A DNA stretch of 64,000 nt from RUG14223 sp051881075 (GTDB taxonomy: Bacteria; Bacillota; Clostridia; Oscillospirales; Acutalibacteraceae): contig JBJEPE010000034.1 of assembly GCA_051881075.1 (NCBI GenBank), positions 1 to 64,000 on the forward strand, in the 5' to 3' direction. Shown in pieces: positions 61,701 through 64,000 of the stretch; within the stretch, counting starts at the first letter, position 1; every line of letters begins with the position of its first letter. Below the pieces are notes generated by a model. It saw only the letters and a program-made list of their open reading frames with translations. It was not told where the DNA came from and ran no database searches. A program made the position numbers and the translations under genes.

Positions 61701-64000
61701 CGGTTGACGATGTAAACTTTGATCCTAATTCTATTATGCTTGACAGTCCTTCAGATGATCCTGTAGTGAACAGCATATTCAAGATTAAGGATCTTGGTGG
61801 CAATGATGTTAATAACGCTTATATCAATGCCTTGATAAGTCATATCAGAGATATAGACAACTGGGAGAAGTACGGCAATAGGTACTCTACCACAATTAAG
61901 CTTGGTTGGTATGATACAACAGATACAGCCGTAAACGGTATATTTGATTTCAACTTTGTATCATTCGATAAAGCGGGTAATAAGAACAGTGCTATAACTT
62001 ATACAGGCGATAATGTATCAGACGATGTAAATACTCACTTTGTAGTAGATAGTGAGAACCCAACAGATCTTAAGATAAAGATTGAGCCTCTTGATACCGT
62101 AAGCCAGATATTTAATATTCTTACATTCGGTATCTTCAGTAACGGCGGTGTTAAGGTAACATTGCAGGCAAAAGATGCTCTTGCAGGCGTTGGTTCATTT
62201 ACATACACTATCAATTACGATAAGATAGAGGGCAGCATATACACCGGTTCAGGAACCGAAGTAGTGACCGTAAACAGCAGCGATATTACTTATGACGGTA
62301 ACATAGCAACATACACCTTTACTATTAAAGATAAGATAGTAGGCAGCAGTACTTATGAACAGTTCAGAGGCGCTATCAAGTTCTTTGCAACAGACAGAGC
62401 AGGATGCTCAAGCGTAGATTGTAATCAGGTTTATCTCAGCGATACCAATACAATGGATTCATATCTTATTATAGATACCATAGATCCTGCAATAAGCGTT
62501 AGCTTTGATAATAACAACTCCAAGAAATTTAACGGAATTGATTATTACGATGCAAACAGAACACTTACAATTAAGGTAACTGAAACAAACTTCTTTGCAG
62601 AAGAGATGAAGATTGATATCTTAAACGCAGAGACAAATTCTCCGCTTGATTATGATGTTGACTTTGATAAGAACGAGAGTGGAGCAACACCTGTTTATAC
62701 ATTCCAGTACGTATTTAGCGAGGATGGACATTATAAACTAAAGGTTTCTTACACAGATCGTTCAGGTAATGACGCAAACATAAACGACAGCGGATCAAAC
62801 GTTTATCAAGAAGAATTTATCGTAGATAAAACAGCACCAAAGATCGTTATATCTTATGATAAGAATGAGACAGGCCTATATTACAGTAGCCGTGTAGCTA
62901 CAATAGAGGTAGAAGAAAAGAACTTTGAAAATATTGATAATGCTACATTCTTAAAGACACTTGCAAGCAACATAGGCGGCGAGATAGCAGCTCCTACACT
63001 TGATGTCAACGGCGGTGTTGTATGGAAGACAATGCCGGGTAACAAGCATCAGGCAACGGTAACATTTGATAATGACGGTACATATGAGCTTGCAAGCGGT
63101 ATTATAGACGGTCGTAAGTATGATAAGGGTATATCTTATAGCGATCCGGCAGGTAATAGTGCAGTTATCAGATTCAGAGACGATGTAATAAACGGCGAAA
63201 GATTCATGGTTGATAACAAGAAACCGGATAACGTGCAAATTCAGTACAACACAAACGGCTTTGCTAAGCTTGCAAACGTACTTACAGGCAACCTGTTCTT
63301 CAAGGAAACAGTTGACGTTACCATAAGAGTAGATGAAGAGGTTTCCGGCATAGACAGGATCGAATATAACTGCGAACTTTCTGACGGCGTAAGTTCTATA
63401 AATGAACGGGTTAGTGGAGTTATAGAAGCAGCAGATATTAGAAAGCTTGATGCTACAAGCGATGCTGACCTTAAATATACATATGAGGCAACATTTAAAA
63501 TCAAGCCTCAGTATAGAGGTTATGTACAACTGCTTATATACGATAAGGCAGGTAATGTAACAGCAATCAGCGATGGCAGACAGGCTGTAGTAGATAGTAA
63601 GTCTCCGGCATGGGGCAAGATATCATATACCTGCGCTAACGGTGACAGAGCTATCAAGAACGGCAGCATCTACTTTAATGAAACTATAGTAGGAACAGTT
63701 ACCGTAAATGAAGCAAACTTTGACCTTAATAAAAATGAATTCCAATTTGTTGTTAAGAAGGACGGTACTACATACTCAGGTGCTAAATTAACATGGTCAG
63801 GACCTGTAAACGATGTATATACCGGTACGTTCAGCATTAATAAAAATGCCGGTGACGGTAAGTATATAGTTTACATGAAGTACACCGATGCCTCAGGCAA
63901 CGCTATAAACAACTTTGACAACAAAACATATGAGGACGGTTGGCAGTACATTTCTACTCCGCTGATACTCGATACGCAGGATCCGGTATTTACAGTAAGT
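55763..64000 (+). CDS. Giant secreted Ig-like repeat protein, 3' end outside the window
   Basis: From ATG 55763 the frame stays open for 2746 codons to the last base, so the gene is truncated by the window. AAAGGA lies 9 bases before the ATG. A signal peptide (LSVVLAVMILVLSLPFTTQA) opens the protein. An N-terminal domain of about 300 residues with no family I know is followed by many bacterial Ig-like repeats of about 100-150 residues: each has I-D-x-x-x-P-x-I near its start and D-x-A-G-N near its end. Two subtypes alternate, one with YY-x-x-x-R-x-[AL]-T-[IV]-x-V-x-E-x-NF, another with a V-T-x-x-A-x-D-x-x-[AS]-G-V core. It should be a long surface stalk or adhesin. It is 39 bases after the kinase-unit membrane gene. 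Confidence 0.9.
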   Translation, partial: MLTNRNNKYFKGLSVVLAVMILVLSLPFTTQASVSQETEQAILEMANATNALGHTADGYIRVYITTERDLNWNNRTYGWMVNTVNDSEANQVASATNPASIGSEVVKEPVLKPDTYEQITVEINGFSRNVYYIDVPKGMSIFAYCEGRGKSLVISDLEDGAFYYVKNGLEDKPIVKESYSLATDITSDSSEHKFTVKPATRSTFCIGDEIPFVLNQDGISSPVSLDLVYQFYYAEHGTDSWDLIPQGDAGDGSLYWDVDNSKLKNTNALQAGKKYDIVMKIIDGYTVASSKVITLNMEEPGSLTLSATGGVYIQNGDKYAGTIYYSNNAEITVETSNVNQFAYIQDATQSQLDMTGPWANATSTDATGIDKIILPSTPTDPTHYTTTSLTVRGYNADGDIIQDKTINLICDTKAPEVEGFKLYSENPDDWRTEKELQIVLRDSEEGEDIICGSGVSIDPDNLYLENTTTGKITKVSSSDVSGTDGDKTVTARFKVYESGQYVVHYQDKLGNSGISNPLDVQKVDSVAPVIENVKIDGTPIDEWQNNTWEKGHEVTFTINNNVTGQEYVDGQSSIRTVGFYFLGENGTDTGNLTMKGVSNDGSVYKFTVEQTGKYRIFVNDEAGNDITKDIYIGNVDKDAPSGQFSINTESDNSKEIICQNPEAENINILITNLKDVGKSGIEKIEYFFDYDYLNHRDQTPLSSDADIRALQSVVVPTDCPEHGTKDMSTVTSTPDADGYPTYSDVTIATINTKIDTNVSFRVYAIITDRAGNTYNMYSAAVIIDSVDPAVTVEVQGTNENGSSTDIKGWFNKNVDIKITVSDDNGSGIQDVRYLVKSIDDFKPDESGYTVISESADGVYEIKNVAAGDKWIGIAVRDNAGNVKIKSVEIKLDNVKPTLLLTSDDVGKISIYDPVKNGTIKAFFDVGTSDLDYLEFYLGTDDNGDFKYKLLNKFSVSDAQTENGKRYIECPVSANGNYKLVCASVSGLISTEYIYEVSNIDSVNPDKQSVNLYIDEACTQSYTGSYTDKNIYAKISGEITIPSRTRNLNFKIDSDNPYLTEYETVWQVAFQMSVDGVNWENVKVINELKGNDEAFVASDGTTPKIETGTQTYVAIINLNELDFGSLSLIEGNEIDSSYYFRVELVELESAETKSHKLYDVGPTEYINKNIKYDNKAPTDLSVSYSESILDKFFEIISLGFITATNMKVTMTAKDGGAGVAGFIYTLTDSNGTATTYQVEKDNITYSADGTATCEITINKQYEGNFTFSVIDDLYSESNPNKANHITGYGDEDYIVIDQTKPQQLGISVTKGDEKTPITSGELSNKYIEINLTTLTQPVSGVEGYYIAKKDSPTTKVKLVNSPDGNIIVNTDEIDIPSKNGGTSNGTKSTVTSAVYKVPVDTEDTYYFYIQSNAGLWSDPVEFKVNVDTTAPVIESFEFDSNVVQHNDVEIDSYGFFFNTDTTVTVTATDDGLSDTRTQGSGVKYIYVTLDGTLNGTAVTNYKLTSIDGSTDVSAEVVSNAVTVTIPANFKGNISAYAVDDAENSGETKSPHKLVGESSDVHGAASTHIAITPKDGTGFENGNFVNAKNGVDMNVVVTDTMSGIASLEWSIIVKGKVKESGTVNTDIINGGIKTASDGADNWTATGDINLVTVLSRTFNVKYNSNNIVIKVKMTDNAGNTSELDSSSINIDTTAPVINVSYSNNNAKNSKYFNANRTLMVEIEELNFTQALANDVKVTLKRNGELMTFVDGFIYNEETHKATWQINLDEGVYELVSITCKDLAGNPGVWSFADGTVAQQNFVIDKQAPIVKVVYDNNSNIDGYFASQRKLTVTVNDFGLVDNTSKIAEDIKLAITKDGATQTINNINSFVIVDQAKAGAGETLGTATWEYTFSVDGVYTVALTEITDKAGNVAKVDLSAGTVTTEDASGIKTSSIRDDGVVNAYPESFVIDTVVPKVTINYSDDVAVQSPYYFSKYRTALITVDDVNFDPNSIMLDSPSDDPVVNSIFKIKDLGGNDVNNAYINALISHIRDIDNWEKYGNRYSTTIKLGWYDTTDTAVNGIFDFNFVSFDKAGNKNSAITYTGDNVSDDVNTHFVVDSENPTDLKIKIEPLDTVSQIFNILTFGIFSNGGVKVTLQAKDALAGVGSFTYTINYDKIEGSIYTGSGTEVVTVNSSDITYDGNIATYTFTIKDKIVGSSTYEQFRGAIKFFATDRAGCSSVDCNQVYLSDTNTMDSYLIIDTIDPAISVSFDNNNSKKFNGIDYYDANRTLTIKVTETNFFAEEMKIDILNAETNSPLDYDVDFDKNESGATPVYTFQYVFSEDGHYKLKVSYTDRSGNDANINDSGSNVYQEEFIVDKTAPKIVISYDKNETGLYYSSRVATIEVEEKNFENIDNATFLKTLASNIGGEIAAPTLDVNGGVVWKTMPGNKHQATVTFDNDGTYELASGIIDGRKYDKGISYSDPAGNSAVIRFRDDVINGERFMVDNKKPDNVQIQYNTNGFAKLANVLTGNLFFKETVDVTIRVDEEVSGIDRIEYNCELSDGVSSINERVSGVIEAADIRKLDATSDADLKYTYEATFKIKPQYRGYVQLLIYDKAGNVTAISDGRQAVVDSKSPAWGKISYTCANGDRAIKNGSIYFNETIVGTVTVNEANFDLNKNEFQFVVKKDGTTYSGAKLTWSGPVNDVYTGTFSINKNAGDGKYIVYMKYTDASGNAINNFDNKTYEDGWQYISTPLILDTQDPVFTVS

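Noticed and set aside
62951..63529. Minus-strand frame of 192 codons inside the giant Ig-like gene
   Set aside because: The plus frame is open across the whole region with Ig-like repeats; the antisense frame has no ribosome site or family resemblance.
1..64000. tRNA or rRNA genes, CRISPR arrays, insertion sequences, integrases or phage genes
   Set aside because: I looked for clover-leaf patterns, regular spaced repeats, transposase motifs and terminal inverted repeats and found none I could support.

Overview
The window looks like a chromosomal segment of a Gram-positive (monoderm) gut or rumen Clostridia, most likely Oscillospiraceae/Ruminococcaceae. The reasons are the AT-rich intergenic DNA, Firmicutes-type RpoB/RpoC, an mDAP-type MurE, strong AGGAGG ribosome sites, a GH13 amylase with a starch-binding module, and a Tad (type IVc) pilus locus with no outer-membrane components. 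The genus is an inference. I see no tRNA, rRNA, CRISPR array, insertion sequence or phage gene.

Layout. 1-844: non-coding, with a GC-rich hairpin pair, a terminator and a good promoter. 845-8202: rpoB-rpoC, closed by a terminator and separated from the usual ribosomal-protein genes. 8278-9429: M20 amidohydrolase. 9511-14275 (minus): an ECF sigma factor overlapping a membrane partner, a lipoprotein, and a GT2 glycosyltransferase-LicD pair. 14457-14600: an unannotated 47-residue protein with a perfect ribosome site. 14701-18813 (minus): a large cell-wall glucosaminidase-like protein ending in seven SH3b repeats. 19246-20595: membrane protein with a zinc ribbon. 21042-23098 (minus): murE and a coupled gene of unknown function. 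23291-29097: galactokinase, GH2 glycosidase and an LRR/FN3 surface protein, a galactoside-use operon. 29314-31204 (minus): a GT-C-like membrane protein and a frameshifted remnant of a second one. 31365-35549: amylase lipoprotein, a second lipoprotein, a DUF1508 protein and a C39-like peptidase.

35802 to the window end is the most interesting part. A consensus promoter precedes tadZ-tadA-tadB-tadC, a Flp1-type pilin, a TadE-like pseudopilin, a 1398-residue DUF5702-like protein, a lipoprotein, a second TadE-like protein with a large ectodomain, a TadV prepilin peptidase, a WG-repeat protein and an FHA-domain protein. After a terminator come a PP2C phosphatase, a Ser/Thr kinase, a membrane-anchored protein carrying four E-T-x-[VL]-L-G motifs, an acidic four-helix membrane protein and a giant secreted Ig-like protein. 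The giant gene is open for 2746 codons and runs off the window.

The E-T-x-V-L-G motif also occurs twice in the FHA protein, directly before its FHA domain, and Leu sits at +3 from the Thr, as many FHA domains prefer. My reading is a phospho-threonine signalling module (kinase, phosphatase, FHA reader, motif-bearing scaffold) that controls Tad pilus assembly or adhesin display. The gene content and motifs are seen directly; the functional link is inference.
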